A stretch of 64,000 nt of DNA from Carnobacterium sp. 17-4. Its GTDB lineage: Bacteria; Bacillota; Bacilli; Lactobacillales; Carnobacteriaceae. Under the pieces are notes generated by a model, which saw only the letters and a list, made by a program, of their open reading frames with translations, did no database searches and was not told where the DNA came from. The translations under genes and the position numbers were made by a program. The stretch is taken from positions 2,096,363-2,160,362 of the forward strand of contig NC_015391.1 in NCBI RefSeq assembly GCF_000195575.1, written 5' to 3'. Shown here piece by piece: positions 34,483 through 42,634 of this stretch (the first letter of the stretch is position 1; each line of letters starts with the position of its first letter).

Positions 34483-35346
34483 ATGGATATTTCAAAATAC
34501 CGCATCACCTCAAAACAAACACCCATTAAGTTAGCAGATTATCCTACAACTGACAATAACCGTTTCAGTGAAGAAGAATTAAAAAATAAACGGATTCCAG
34601 AAAGTATAAAAAAACTACAAGATCTTCATTTGAAACTTCATGCAGAAGAAGAAAAAGGCATTATGGTCGTTCTGCAAGCAATTGATGCTGGCGGTAAAGA
34701 CGAAGCCATCAGTTTTATTTTTTCTAATTTAACTGCTCAAGGATTGAAGACTACTTCAGTAAAAAAACCCTCTGAAACAGAAGTTAAGCATGATTACCTT
34801 TGGAGAATTCATGAAGGAAAACCTTCAAGAGGAGAAATCAGTATTTTAAATCGTTCCTACTATGAAGAAGTTATCGCACCACGGATTCACGATGTATTGA
34901 ATAAGGATCCCCTTCCCGATTACTTGATCGATGAAGACATTTGGAAAGTTCGCTTCCGTCAATTAAACGACTTTGAACGATATATGACAGAAAATGGGTT
35001 TCCAGTCATTAAATTCTTCTTCAATGTTTCAAAAGATGTACAAAAGGGTCGCCTACTAGAAAGAATGAAAGATCCTAAAAAGAACTGGGAATTTTCATTT
35101 AGTGATATCGAAGAAAGAAAACATTGGGATACCTATCAAGAAGTATTCGAAGATATGTTGAACAATACTTCCACAGATTATGCGCCATGGTATATCTTAC
35201 CAGCTGATGACGATTGGTACGCACGCTACATCATTAGCGAAGTAATGATAAATGTACTCGAAAATCTTGACCCTCAATTTCCAGAAATTTCTGGAGAAGA
35301 CCGTCAAAAACTTGATGAAAGTATTGAGTTGCTCGAAAATGACTAA
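34483..35346 (+). CDS. Polyphosphate kinase 2 (PPK2) family protein
   Basis: A 287-residue P-loop kinase that moves phosphate between polyphosphate and nucleotides. The Walker A region is LQAIDAGGKDEAISFIFSNL, where most class III-like PPK2 enzymes have DAAGKDG; the lid is WRIHEGKPSRGEISILNRSY and Walker B-like elements are seen in NRSYYEEVIAPR. The C-terminal half (YILPADDDWYARYIISEV) matches the family. The direction (ATP/ADP synthesis from polyphosphate) is likely but not proven. Monocistronic, with RBS AGGAGG. Confidence 0.88.
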   Translation: MDISKYRITSKQTPIKLADYPTTDNNRFSEEELKNKRIPESIKKLQDLHLKLHAEEEKGIMVVLQAIDAGGKDEAISFIFSNLTAQGLKTTSVKKPSETEVKHDYLWRIHEGKPSRGEISILNRSYYEEVIAPRIHDVLNKDPLPDYLIDEDIWKVRFRQLNDFERYMTENGFPVIKFFFNVSKDVQKGRLLERMKDPKKNWEFSFSDIEERKHWDTYQEVFEDMLNNTSTDYAPWYILPADDDWYARYIISEVMINVLENLDPQFPEISGEDRQKLDESIELLEND

Positions 35347-35365
35347 CCGATAACGACAGTAACAA

Positions 35366-35412
35366 ATAAAAGGAACCTTTTGAGCTGACTGCCCATTAGG
35401 TTCCTTTTATTT
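35366..35412. terminator. Bidirectional terminator between ppk2 and NAD(P)-binding gene
   Basis: AAAAGGAACCT pairs with AGGTTCCTTTT; A and T runs on both sides serve the converging genes. Confidence 0.85.
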
Positions 35413-35417
35413 CTCTA

Positions 35418-36065
35418 TTATTCAGATTCGGATACTACTGTAAAGCGTTCATTAATGTGCGTTGCTTGTTCGATTTCATCTACGATAGCAATAGCAAAAT
35501 CAGCATAACTAATATAACTTTGATTTTTTGAATTAACGATCACTTGATCTGTACCAGTTTGATAAGTACCCGTTCGTTTTCCTGTCGCATCAAAATCTAG
35601 TGCTGGACTGACGAAAGTCCATTTTATACCAGCAGCTTGTTCTAGATCCTCCAAGTTTTTTGCTTGGTTAATCGCTGTAGGCTGAAAAAATGTCGGTAAA
35701 TCTGGCGTATCCATTACTCGTAGTGTTTTATCTTCATTCAGATACAAACTGCCTGCTCCACCTACAACAATCAATCTTGCATCAGGTGCTTCTTTTAAGG
35801 CTTCGATTAAAATTTTACCAAATTGTACATGTTTGACAGCTTCTTCTTGTTCCATTCCTGTGCCAAAAGCATTTACAATCACATCATATTTTTTTATATC
35901 TTCTGAGTTTAGTGTAAAAAAAGCTTTTTCTACTACCCTTATATCTTTATCGGCCATTTTTTCCGCATTTCTTACAATGGCCGTTACCTTATGGCCTCTA
36001 TCTTTTGCTTCTTTAGCAATTAAGCTGCCTGCTCTTCCTGTTGCTCCAATAACGGCGACTTTCAT
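35418..36065 (-). CDS. NAD(P)-binding Rossmann-fold oxidoreductase (YwnB-like)
   Basis: A 215-residue atypical short-chain dehydrogenase. The nucleotide-binding loop is VAVIGATGRAGSLIAKEA, followed by VTAIVRNAEKM, DVIVNAFGTG and RLIVVGGAGSLYL. The C-terminus lacks the classical SDR Tyr-x3-Lys catalytic pair, so it belongs with NmrA-like or flavin/quinone reductase-type proteins. Substrate is unknown; relatives are linked to redox or oxidative stress. Its promoter region is shared with the divergent spx gene, which also points to redox control. Confidence 0.82.
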   Translation of the reverse strand: MKVAVIGATGRAGSLIAKEAKDRGHKVTAIVRNAEKMADKDIRVVEKAFFTLNSEDIKKYDVIVNAFGTGMEQEEAVKHVQFGKILIEALKEAPDARLIVVGGAGSLYLNEDKTLRVMDTPDLPTFFQPTAINQAKNLEDLEQAAGIKWTFVSPALDFDATGKRTGTYQTGTDQVIVNSKNQSYISYADFAIAIVDEIEQATHINERFTVVSESE

Positions 36066-36191
36066 TTCAATGACCCCCTTTAGTTTTGTTGCATTCTTTT
36101 TATCAGATTAACATACAGCGCTTTTTAATCAAAATTTCTCGTCTCAGATTTTATTTTTACAATTTCATTACAGCCTTTACAAAAATTACGT

Positions 36192-36230
36192 CTATTTGTC
36201 ACGAAGTTGTGAACAACATGTGACAAATAG
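36192..36230. promoter_or_regulatory. Large nested palindrome upstream of spx
   Basis: Perfect 11-bp arms CTATTTGTCAC (36192-36202) and GTGACAAATAG (36220-36230) enclose a second palindrome GTTGT-GA-ACAAC. It lies 105 bp before spx, just upstream of a possible TTGCAT...TATACT promoter, and 127 bp from the divergent oxidoreductase gene. It is a likely operator for one or both; the protein is unknown. A smaller AACGAA-n7-TTCGTT repeat follows at about 36272. Confidence 0.55.
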
Positions 36231-36334
36231 TGTTGCATTTCGTACACATTCATAGTAATATACTACTTGTAAACGAATTTCAGTTTCGTTAAGCACTTAT
36301 AAATTAGTTTAATTATAAACAGGAGAGTGAAAAA

Positions 36335-36739
36335 ATGATTACGTTATATACAACACCTAGCTCAGCTTCATGTCGTAAAGCAAAATCATGGTTAGAAGAA
36401 AATAACCTACCTTTTATTGAAAAAAATATTTTCAACGAAAGTTTAACTATTTCAGAACTGAAAGCAATTCTACGTCTGACAGAAAATGGAACAGAAGATA
36501 TTATCTCATACCGTTCACAAGCCTTCCAAAATTTAAATGTGCCGATAGATGAATTTTCTTTATCTGAAGTATTGGAATTGATTCAAGAAGAACCAAGTCT
36601 GATTCGCCGACCTATCTTGATTGACGAAAAAAGATTGCAAATTGGTTTCAACGATGATGATATCCGTCGTTTTTTACCAAGAGAAGTGCGTCGTATTGAT
36701 TTATTAGAAATGCAAAAACAACTTTCTCATATATCTTAA
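36335..36739 (+). CDS. spx: Spx/ArsC family regulator with a degenerate redox switch
   Basis: A 134-residue thioredoxin-fold regulator that binds the C-terminal domain of RNA polymerase alpha and controls thiol stress genes. Gly52 and Arg92, both needed for Spx function, are present (LRLTENGTED; LIRRPILID). The usual CxxC redox switch (C10, C13) is SxxC here: the N-terminus reads YTTPSSASCRKAK, so Cys10 is Ser while Cys13 remains. It cannot form the intramolecular disulfide. It may be a redox-independent paralogue, or use Cys13 in another way. Monocistronic with RBS AGGAGAG. Confidence 0.9.
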   Translation: MITLYTTPSSASCRKAKSWLEENNLPFIEKNIFNESLTISELKAILRLTENGTEDIISYRSQAFQNLNVPIDEFSLSEVLELIQEEPSLIRRPILIDEKRLQIGFNDDDIRRFLPREVRRIDLLEMQKQLSHIS

Positions 36740-36804
36740 AATAAACTTTTACTTAGCAAGAAAAGCCCCCTTACTTATTCTTGTACAAGACTATTTTAAA
36801 CATA

Positions 36805-36860
36805 TACAAAAAACTAGATCATTGACGTCTTGTAACTAACGTCAATGATCTAGTTTTTTA
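36805..36860. terminator. Terminator after spx
   Basis: Perfect 18-bp arms (AAACTAGATCATTGACGT at 36811-36828 and its complement at 36839-36856) with a 10-nt loop and T/A runs on both sides. Confidence 0.9.
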
Positions 36861-36907
36861 TTACTTTTATTTATCTAACTCAATAGTGTTGTGCAAGCTA
36901 AGCGGAG

Positions 36908-37021
36908 CTAATTTAAAACAGTTTTTTTACCCATTACTTCTGGCATATCTTTATAAATGAATTTTCCGCCATATGGTGCTTCTCCAGTAGTGTTCTTTTT
37001 GAAGTATCTTTCTGTAAAAAC
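36908..37021 (-). pseudogene. C-terminal gene remnant, unknown family
   Basis: In one minus-strand frame, from just after a stop at 37022-37024 to TAG at 36908-36910, lie 37 codons with coding character (ERYFKKNTTGEAPYGGKF, then IYKDMPEVMGKKTVLN). There is no start codon or ribosome site, and the region immediately upstream is the end of another gene. It looks like the surviving tail of a deleted gene. I cannot name the parent family. Confidence 0.35.
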
Positions 37022-37046
37022 TTATTCCACTACCAGAATGCACTAT

Positions 37047-37712
37047 TTAAATCATCATTCTTTTTTCCAATTCTTTCAAAACCTCTACTCGATAAAAAAT
37101 AATCGTTATAACTAGCATTATTGTACTAAATCCAATAGATAGCCATGATGGTAAAGGAGTGGTTACCCAATTAAAAAAAAGAAATATGGCTGGTATAAAA
37201 CCTATTAAGGCAGCACATAGCAAATATAAAATGTAATCTCCAACTTCTATTTTCACTAATCGGACTGCAATATACATAGCAACAAGTGCAAATATGCAAA
37301 TCATTGGCACCGCATGAGTCGTTGACCAAGCTGACCAACCGCCTACGTAATCCCAATAAATACTTAGTAAGGATAAAGAAATAATCAAATAAACAATGCT
37401 TTTAGCAATATTTCGTCGCTTACGAATAATGATCAATAAAACCAACCACATGCTTACAATACCAAATGAAATGATGTTTAGACCCTTGGCTGAATGCAAC
37501 CAGAACAATTCAATAATCAATGAAATACTGATAGTCGCAAGAGAAATAATCATCAATATCCGGATAACTTGTTCTTTGTTAAAACGTAATGGGATATCTG
37601 GATAAGGATTTGGTACAGGAGTGTCTGAAGATTTTTCTAATGGCTGATGACAAAGTGGACAAGTTAACCAATCGCCGTTAACTGTTACCTGACAATGTTG
37701 GCAATAACTCAT
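37047..37712 (-). CDS. DUF6320 membrane protein with N-terminal zinc ribbon
   Basis: A 221-residue protein. The N-terminus is a zinc ribbon (SYCQHCQVTV-x8-CPLCHQPL, four cysteines), followed by about 25 linker residues and six or seven membrane helices. This architecture fits DUF6320, which in Firmicutes sits beside acyltransferase/esterase genes. ATG 37712 is preceded by GAGGAG lying inside the last codons of the acyltransferase gene; a GTG at 37721 is an alternative. It is the last gene of a three-gene operon. Function unknown; the link suggests lipid or ester chemistry at the membrane. Confidence 0.75.
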   Translation of the reverse strand: MSYCQHCQVTVNGDWLTCPLCHQPLEKSSDTPVPNPYPDIPLRFNKEQVIRILMIISLATISISLIIELFWLHSAKGLNIISFGIVSMWLVLLIIIRKRRNIAKSIVYLIISLSLLSIYWDYVGGWSAWSTTHAVPMICIFALVAMYIAVRLVKIEVGDYILYLLCAALIGFIPAIFLFFNWVTTPLPSWLSIGFSTIMLVITIIFYRVEVLKELEKRMMI

Positions 37713-37717
37713 ATTTT

Positions 37718-39133
37718 TCACTCCTCACTATTAATCTCACTTATCTTGTTGGCTGATATGGTGACTGGTATTCCAAGAGCCGTTAGATCTCTAACAAATT
37801 GTTTAGTTATGGTTGTTTCAATAAATGGTGAATTTAAGCAGATTGATAAATGTTCGTGGTGACTAATGACACAAAACTGCGGTCTGACAGCAGATGTTTG
37901 AAAATAAAATTGGTGAACTTTTTCATCAATACCTTGAGGCAAATGTACCTTACCTAAGTTAGACATCGCAAATGTCAATCCTCGATTATTAAAATAATTG
38001 ATCACTTTTAAAACAACATCCTTAATAGGACGGATAATTACTCTCGTGAAGGGATTAAACTCATAGGCTATCAAGTTGTTCAATCGTTTTTCTAAACTGT
38101 CTGGACTAAGCTGTTGTTGAAGCTGTTCTTTAAGCGTTCTGCAAATAATAGCTAAAGTTGTTTCCTCTGACGGATCATATGTGTATTCCAATCGCGTAGT
38201 GCTAAAAAAATTCCGTGCAGAGTTTGAATAATAAAATTGCCTTAAATTGACTGGAACCGATACCGCTATCGTCATTCCATTTTGTACAGCTGGATTTGTT
38301 TTTCGAATTGCTTCAATAAATAATGCTGTTAAATAAATAGTAAGTGAAGCCTCTTGTTCATGTGCTAATGCCAGTACAGGTTGAACTGGCATATCCAACT
38401 CAACAACATGAGTACGGTTATCAATGGTTCTCTTGCCTTTCACTTGATAAACTTTCTTTTTCTTCGCATTTTTCTGTTCGGGTGCTGTTTCATTTTGATT
38501 TTGAATAGCTTTTTTCCCATAACGCAATGCAAATTTCCCAACCGTCTTGCTGGCTCCTGTTAATTTTCGGATAGCAGATTGAGTCGCTTCAGCGTAACTG
38601 CGTTGGCCCTTATGGCGAAAATATTGAACAAAACTATCTGTATCCATCTGTTCGATAGGGTGCATTGAACGAGAATTTTCTTCATTTAGTTCAGCAGATG
38701 GATGAGCATACCGAAGTAAAACATATTCACTCAGTAAATCTTCAAAAAACCACAATGCTCCTGTTCCATCTGATAAAGCATGAAAAACTTCCAAATGAAT
38801 TCGATTTTGATAATAGATTACTCGAAATAACAATTCTTTGCGATCATAGTGATACAATTGAGAACAAGGTGGTTGTTCGTCTAACATCACTTGTGGCTTA
38901 AGATTGCTTTCTTCTAAGTAATACCAAAATACGCCTCTACGCAGTACACTATGGTACAGCAGATAAGATTCGAACGTCTTATCTAGAGCTTGTTGCAAAA
39001 GTTCTGGATCAATTGAATCTTCCATAGTCGCACTTAAACGAAAAACTTTTGTATCAAAATCAGTCATTGCTGCAAGAAAAATATTGGACGCATTATCTAA
39101 GCGGACCCATGTTTTTCTTTTGGTTCTTTTCAT
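37718..39133 (-). CDS. Condensation-like / alcohol acetyltransferase family protein
   Basis: A 471-residue protein with the fold of CoA-dependent acyltransferases. The active-site motif is EVFHALSDGTGALWFF, where the family has H-H-x3-D-G: the second His and the DG are present but the first position is Phe (F-H-A-L-S-D-G), near residue 131. Other blocks are YLLYHSVLRRGVFWYY near the N-terminus and MTIAVSVPVNLRQFYYS in the C-terminal half. Its closest kinds are alcohol acetyltransferase and PapA-type enzymes. ATG 39133 follows AAAGGAGGAG. It is downstream of an HSL esterase and overlaps the DUF6320 ribosome site. Substrates unknown. Confidence 0.78.
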   Translation of the reverse strand: MKRTKRKTWVRLDNASNIFLAAMTDFDTKVFRLSATMEDSIDPELLQQALDKTFESYLLYHSVLRRGVFWYYLEESNLKPQVMLDEQPPCSQLYHYDRKELLFRVIYYQNRIHLEVFHALSDGTGALWFFEDLLSEYVLLRYAHPSAELNEENSRSMHPIEQMDTDSFVQYFRHKGQRSYAEATQSAIRKLTGASKTVGKFALRYGKKAIQNQNETAPEQKNAKKKKVYQVKGKRTIDNRTHVVELDMPVQPVLALAHEQEASLTIYLTALFIEAIRKTNPAVQNGMTIAVSVPVNLRQFYYSNSARNFFSTTRLEYTYDPSEETTLAIICRTLKEQLQQQLSPDSLEKRLNNLIAYEFNPFTRVIIRPIKDVVLKVINYFNNRGLTFAMSNLGKVHLPQGIDEKVHQFYFQTSAVRPQFCVISHHEHLSICLNSPFIETTITKQFVRDLTALGIPVTISANKISEINSEE

Positions 39134-39170
39134 TTTTCTCCTCCTTTCATTTGAATAAACCTTCAATAAA

Positions 39171-40088
39171 TTAATTTAAAAATTCATTTATTGCTTGATA
39201 AGTAGCTATCACCGGGGCTGCAATTTTAGGATAAGTAATAAATCCATGCACAGCACCTCCAATACGTTGGATGACTACCTCATTTCCAGCTTCCTTTAAA
39301 GCTATACCATACATCTCTCCTTCATCACGTAAAGGATCAAATTCAGCCGTTATAATCAAGGTTTTAGGTTGGTGAGTTAAATCTTTTGCCATCAGCGGTG
39401 CAATATAAGGATTTTTACGGTTAGCTTTATTAGGTTCATACATTTCCATGTATTCCTGAACTTTTTTTGAAGTTAATCCATATTCATATCCATTCGTACG
39501 AATCGATTTAAAAGGCGAGTTTTTGGTATGGTCCCAGTAAGTTACGGGATACAGTAGTATTTGTTTAGTCGGAGTTTTTTTTCCTCTATCTCTCAATAAT
39601 AAAGAAACAGCTGCAACCAAATTTCCTCCGGCTGAATCTCCAATCAATGTAATTTGTGATGCATCTAATAAACCACTTAATTCTAGTTGAGCCATTAATG
39701 TTTCTGCAACTTGGTAACAATCTTCCAGTCCTGATGGGTACGGAAATTCGGGCGCTAGACGGTAATCAACGGAATACACGACTCTTCCCGTTAAATCAGC
39801 CATATTAATACAAGCACTCGTATATGTATCAATGTCACCTATTACCCAACCGCCTCCATGAAAAAAAACTAGGACATCTTCATTCAATGGTTCCTTTGGG
39901 TAAAATATGCGGACTGGAATATCATGTGATTGATCCTCTGAATAAATTTTCTTATCCATTATTCGATAGTCTTTTTTAGGTTTTTTTGAAAATAGTTGTT
40001 GTGCTTTCCTTACCCAGATATAATCTTCTTGCATATTGATTTTTGGCGAAGATACGACCTTTAATATCAATCGAACGAATAGGTTCAT
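39171..40088 (-). CDS. Alpha/beta hydrolase, hormone-sensitive lipase family esterase
   Basis: A 305-residue hydrolase. The oxyanion motif HGGGWVIGDID, the nucleophile motif LIGDSAGGNLVAAV (Ser), the acid in AEFDPLRDEGEMY (Asp) and the His in AVHGFITYP complete the triad. It begins with a hydrophobic segment (MNLFVRLILKVVSSP) that may associate with the membrane. ATG 40088 follows GAAAGGA; five residues upstream is a weaker ATG. First gene of the esterase-acyltransferase-DUF6320 operon, so it may make or remove the ester handled by the acyltransferase. Confidence 0.88.
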   Translation of the reverse strand: MNLFVRLILKVVSSPKINMQEDYIWVRKAQQLFSKKPKKDYRIMDKKIYSEDQSHDIPVRIFYPKEPLNEDVLVFFHGGGWVIGDIDTYTSACINMADLTGRVVYSVDYRLAPEFPYPSGLEDCYQVAETLMAQLELSGLLDASQITLIGDSAGGNLVAAVSLLLRDRGKKTPTKQILLYPVTYWDHTKNSPFKSIRTNGYEYGLTSKKVQEYMEMYEPNKANRKNPYIAPLMAKDLTHQPKTLIITAEFDPLRDEGEMYGIALKEAGNEVVIQRIGGAVHGFITYPKIAAPVIATYQAINEFLN

Positions 40089-40267
40089 GGTTTTTCCTTT
40101 CACATTGCAGATTGTTTTTATTTTAGCATGAGTTATTCAATTAGGATTGTCAAGCCAAACTATCCTTTCAACTATATATACCTTCTGAATACAAAGTTCT
40201 ATTAAGAAAATTCGACTTTTTTCTATTCAAAGACTGCTATAATACTTATTTGACTATATAAAAAGAA

Positions 40268-40294
40268 AATCTAGGCTATTTTTCGTCCTAGACC
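40268..40294 (-). terminator. Terminator after the DUF2512 gene
   Basis: TCTAGG/CCTAGA stem followed by TTTTCTTTTT on the minus strand, 20 bp past the stop. Confidence 0.75.
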
Positions 40295-40314
40295 TTCCGA
40301 TAAAATCGCAAAAT

Positions 40315-40680
40315 TCATTTCATGTTTCTTTCATCTGGTACAATTTCTTGTTTTAATAACCATTTATGGAAAAACCATTCTCCTCCGCCAATTAAAATAG
40401 CAGGAATCAGCACCTTCATCCATAAGTCCGTTGTATAGTCTATTGAAGTAAGATAGATCCATAAAATGACTGCTGCTGCTCCAGAGTCTGCAATTGTAGC
40501 CACAACGTTCCCAATTTTCCTTAAGATAACTAAGTCTCCCAAAATATAAAGAAGAACGACAATGATAACCCCAACAATAGTTGAATCCATAAAACTAATA
40601 TCATATATCCCCATCAATATTATCCATAAGATAGCCCAAATCATAAAAGCTTTTATTACTAAAGCTTTTACATGTTTCAT
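40315..40680 (-). CDS. DUF2512 (YndM-like) membrane protein
   Basis: A 121-residue integral membrane protein with four helices. It has the pattern of the YndM/DUF2512 family: MKHVKALVIKAFMIWAIL at the start, a middle VIVVLLYILGDLVILRK segment with polar GD, VATIADSGAAAVILWI, and a C-terminal GGGEWFFHKWLL. Function unknown; the family is common in Bacillales and Lactobacillales. Single gene with its own terminator. Confidence 0.78.
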   Translation of the reverse strand: MKHVKALVIKAFMIWAILWIILMGIYDISFMDSTIVGVIIVVLLYILGDLVILRKIGNVVATIADSGAAAVILWIYLTSIDYTTDLWMKVLIPAILIGGGEWFFHKWLLKQEIVPDERNMK

Positions 40681-40777
40681 TTTCCTTCACTCCTTATTTT
40701 TTTATTTCTAAGACGATTAGTAGATAAATACCTAGTGTGTTGCTTGGTTTAAGAAAGATAACTTCGTTTCTCACTAG

Positions 40778-41119
40778 TTAATACAGAGATTGAACAAAAG
40801 ATTCTGTTTCTTCTGTTGTAGTCATTTTAAGATCACTATACAATTTCTGTACCTCATTTATCATTGCCCTACCAATACCTTCTCCTCTAAAGGTAGGTAA
40901 AACTGCCACATGCTTAATAATAAATTCTTTTTCTTGGACTTCAATACCGATTATTCCAATGTGTTTCTCTTCTTCTTTCCAAAAATACATTTCCATATCA
41001 GGGTTCTGCTCATAGCGTTGCATCATTTGTTGGAGTTGTTGTACTTCACGCTCTTTTAGCATCAGTGATAGCAAACCTAAAGCCATTTTATTTTGGCTGT
41101 TCCTGTACTTAACTAACAC
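40778..41119 (-). CDS. ribT: RibT-like GNAT acetyltransferase
   Basis: A 113-residue GNAT-fold protein. It begins MLVKYRNSQNKMALGLLSLM and has the acetyl-CoA binding motif LPTFRGEGIGRAMINEV, with IIGIEVQEKEFIIKHVAVLP before it; both match RibT of the Bacillus riboflavin operon closely. No riboflavin genes are nearby, so the gene is detached from that operon. The acceptor substrate of RibT is not established. Strand neighbours are unrelated. A weak ribosome site precedes ATG 41119. Confidence 0.8.
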   Translation of the reverse strand: MLVKYRNSQNKMALGLLSLMLKEREVQQLQQMMQRYEQNPDMEMYFWKEEEKHIGIIGIEVQEKEFIIKHVAVLPTFRGEGIGRAMINEVQKLYSDLKMTTTEETESFVQSLY

Positions 41120-41293
41120 TAGATATCCTACTCTCCTTCAACGTAAATCACGCTTATTTTGGTTACTAGGAAAGATTACCACATACCTGTTCAGTGTCCC
41201 AACAAAGTGAACTACTAGTTAACCGTTATATAAATTCCTTCTAAATGAAAGCTGCATTTGTTGCTCTGCTCTCATTAACTGAACGTTTTACAA

Positions 41294-41800
41294 TTAATGG
41301 ATTTCGATTTTCAAACTTTCCAACACGTCTAAGGCTTCGTTATGCAATTTCTCAGTAGAACCTGCACATAAGTCTTTAAACACTGTTATAGTCGCAAGTG
41401 GAAAAGAATTATGCAGCATAATTGCATTTGATAAGACACACACATTCGTTTCTACACCAACAAACTCAATGACTCTATCTGGATCATCTTCATATTGGCT
41501 TCTTAATCCTGCTGCATCCTCAGGAGAAATAGAATGGAATTTTTTCTTAATGGCTTTATGTTTTTTCAAGGCTTCTTTTAACGGGCCAAATAATGCCAAA
41601 CCCCATTGTTTTTCTTGATTGGATCGATCATCGTCCTCTAATTCATGTTGATTTAACGTGTAATAAACGGGTTCCCCTTTTTCGTCTTGTTCTTGTATTT
41701 TATTAATTATCTTTGGTACTAATTTTTCAGCATTTGTAACTGAAAGCATTCCTTTGTCTTCATCTACAAAATCATTTTGCATGTCGATCACAAAAAGCAT
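41294..41800 (-). CDS. Cysteine hydrolase (isochorismatase/nicotinamidase family)
   Basis: A 168-residue hydrolase of the isochorismatase fold. The Asp of FVIDMQNDFVDED, the Lys in HKAIKKKFHS and the Cys of FVGVETNVCVLSNAI are the catalytic triad, and the cis-peptide region GVETNV is intact. In Lactobacillales such proteins are often annotated as nicotinamidase-related; the nicotinamidase metal site (D-x-H) is not obvious here, with only NQHELEDDD present. Function in NAD salvage is possible, not proven. RBS AGGAGG. Confidence 0.85.
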   Translation of the reverse strand: MLFVIDMQNDFVDEDKGMLSVTNAEKLVPKIINKIQEQDEKGEPVYYTLNQHELEDDDRSNQEKQWGLALFGPLKEALKKHKAIKKKFHSISPEDAAGLRSQYEDDPDRVIEFVGVETNVCVLSNAIMLHNSFPLATITVFKDLCAGSTEKLHNEALDVLESLKIEIH

Positions 41801-41897
41801 TTGATTTCCTCCTTTTTATAGAACACCAAAAGAGTCACACAATTTGTGTAACTCCATTAGGTATTTTAAAGAATTGAACATCTAGTCATGGGTATAG

Positions 41898-42401
41898 TTA
41901 TCTTGGTGGCAGAGTGGGATCATCTAGATTATCCTTCTCTGTATCCTCTTTTGCTGCTCCAGGGTTCACCCCAACACCTGGAATGATAGGAATTGATCCG
42001 AATCCTGAAGCCGTATTATTTCCAGTCGGTGCAATAGGAATAGCCTGTTTTTTTCTATTCTCATCCGCATGATCTGTATCATCATCAATAATCACTACAT
42101 ATTCCCCATTTTTAATGGCCTTTGTGTATTCTTCTGTTTGTTTTTTACTAAAGTGATACTTTTTAAGTGGGCTGTCCTCTTCATTTGAAAAAACTTGTTT
42201 TACTTTTTCCCATACAGAAGCTGATTCCTCTACAGTAGTGACCGATTCAACCTCTGCTATAGTTAGACTTTTAATCGCTTCGATCTTTTCTTTTTTTGCC
42301 ACTACGGTAATATTATCTGACCTGTAGCCTTCTTTTAACAATTGTTCAACTTTTGCAGTTGTTTCTTCAATTGTAGGATAAGCTGCTTGAATTTTTTTCA
42401 T
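41898..42401 (-). CDS. YflT-domain general stress protein
   Basis: A 167-residue soluble protein. Residues 1-100 match the heat-induced stress protein YflT domain (YPTIEETTAKVEQLLKEGY, DNITVVAKKEK, EEYTKAIKNGEYVVIID). The C-terminal 60 residues are low-complexity and Gly/Pro-rich (GSIPIIPGVGVNPGAAKE). Family members are stress-induced, but no biochemical function is known. A GAGTCACACAA-t-TTGTGTAACTC palindrome follows the stop at 41832-41854 and may end its transcript or control the next gene. Confidence 0.82.
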   Translation of the reverse strand: MKKIQAAYPTIEETTAKVEQLLKEGYRSDNITVVAKKEKIEAIKSLTIAEVESVTTVEESASVWEKVKQVFSNEEDSPLKKYHFSKKQTEEYTKAIKNGEYVVIIDDDTDHADENRKKQAIPIAPTGNNTASGFGSIPIIPGVGVNPGAAKEDTEKDNLDDPTLPPR

Positions 42402-42634
42402 TTACTTTCACACCTTTCATGTCTTTTTTATATTTCTTATATCATATCAAACAAAAGAAACGCTTCCAAAGATAACGCTTCTTTATTCTTTACCTTATCC
42501 CTTTTTATCCAGCTGTAATGATCAATGATTAATTAGTTGCAATTGTTACTCAAAAAAAGACTTTACATGATACAATAAAAGAGAAAAAATCAAATTGGTA
42601 TAGAAATATTCCTCTATACTTTTTAAGGAAAAGA

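Noticed and set aside
36805-36860. The perfect 18-bp hairpin after spx as a recombination or attachment site
   Set aside because: T-run and position just after the gene fit a terminator; no integrase or direct repeat is near.
41832-41854. GAGTCACACAA/TTGTGTAACTC palindrome as an operator of the cysteine hydrolase gene
   Set aside because: It could equally end the YflT transcript; no promoter boxes are positioned to decide, so I do not list it as a separate feature.
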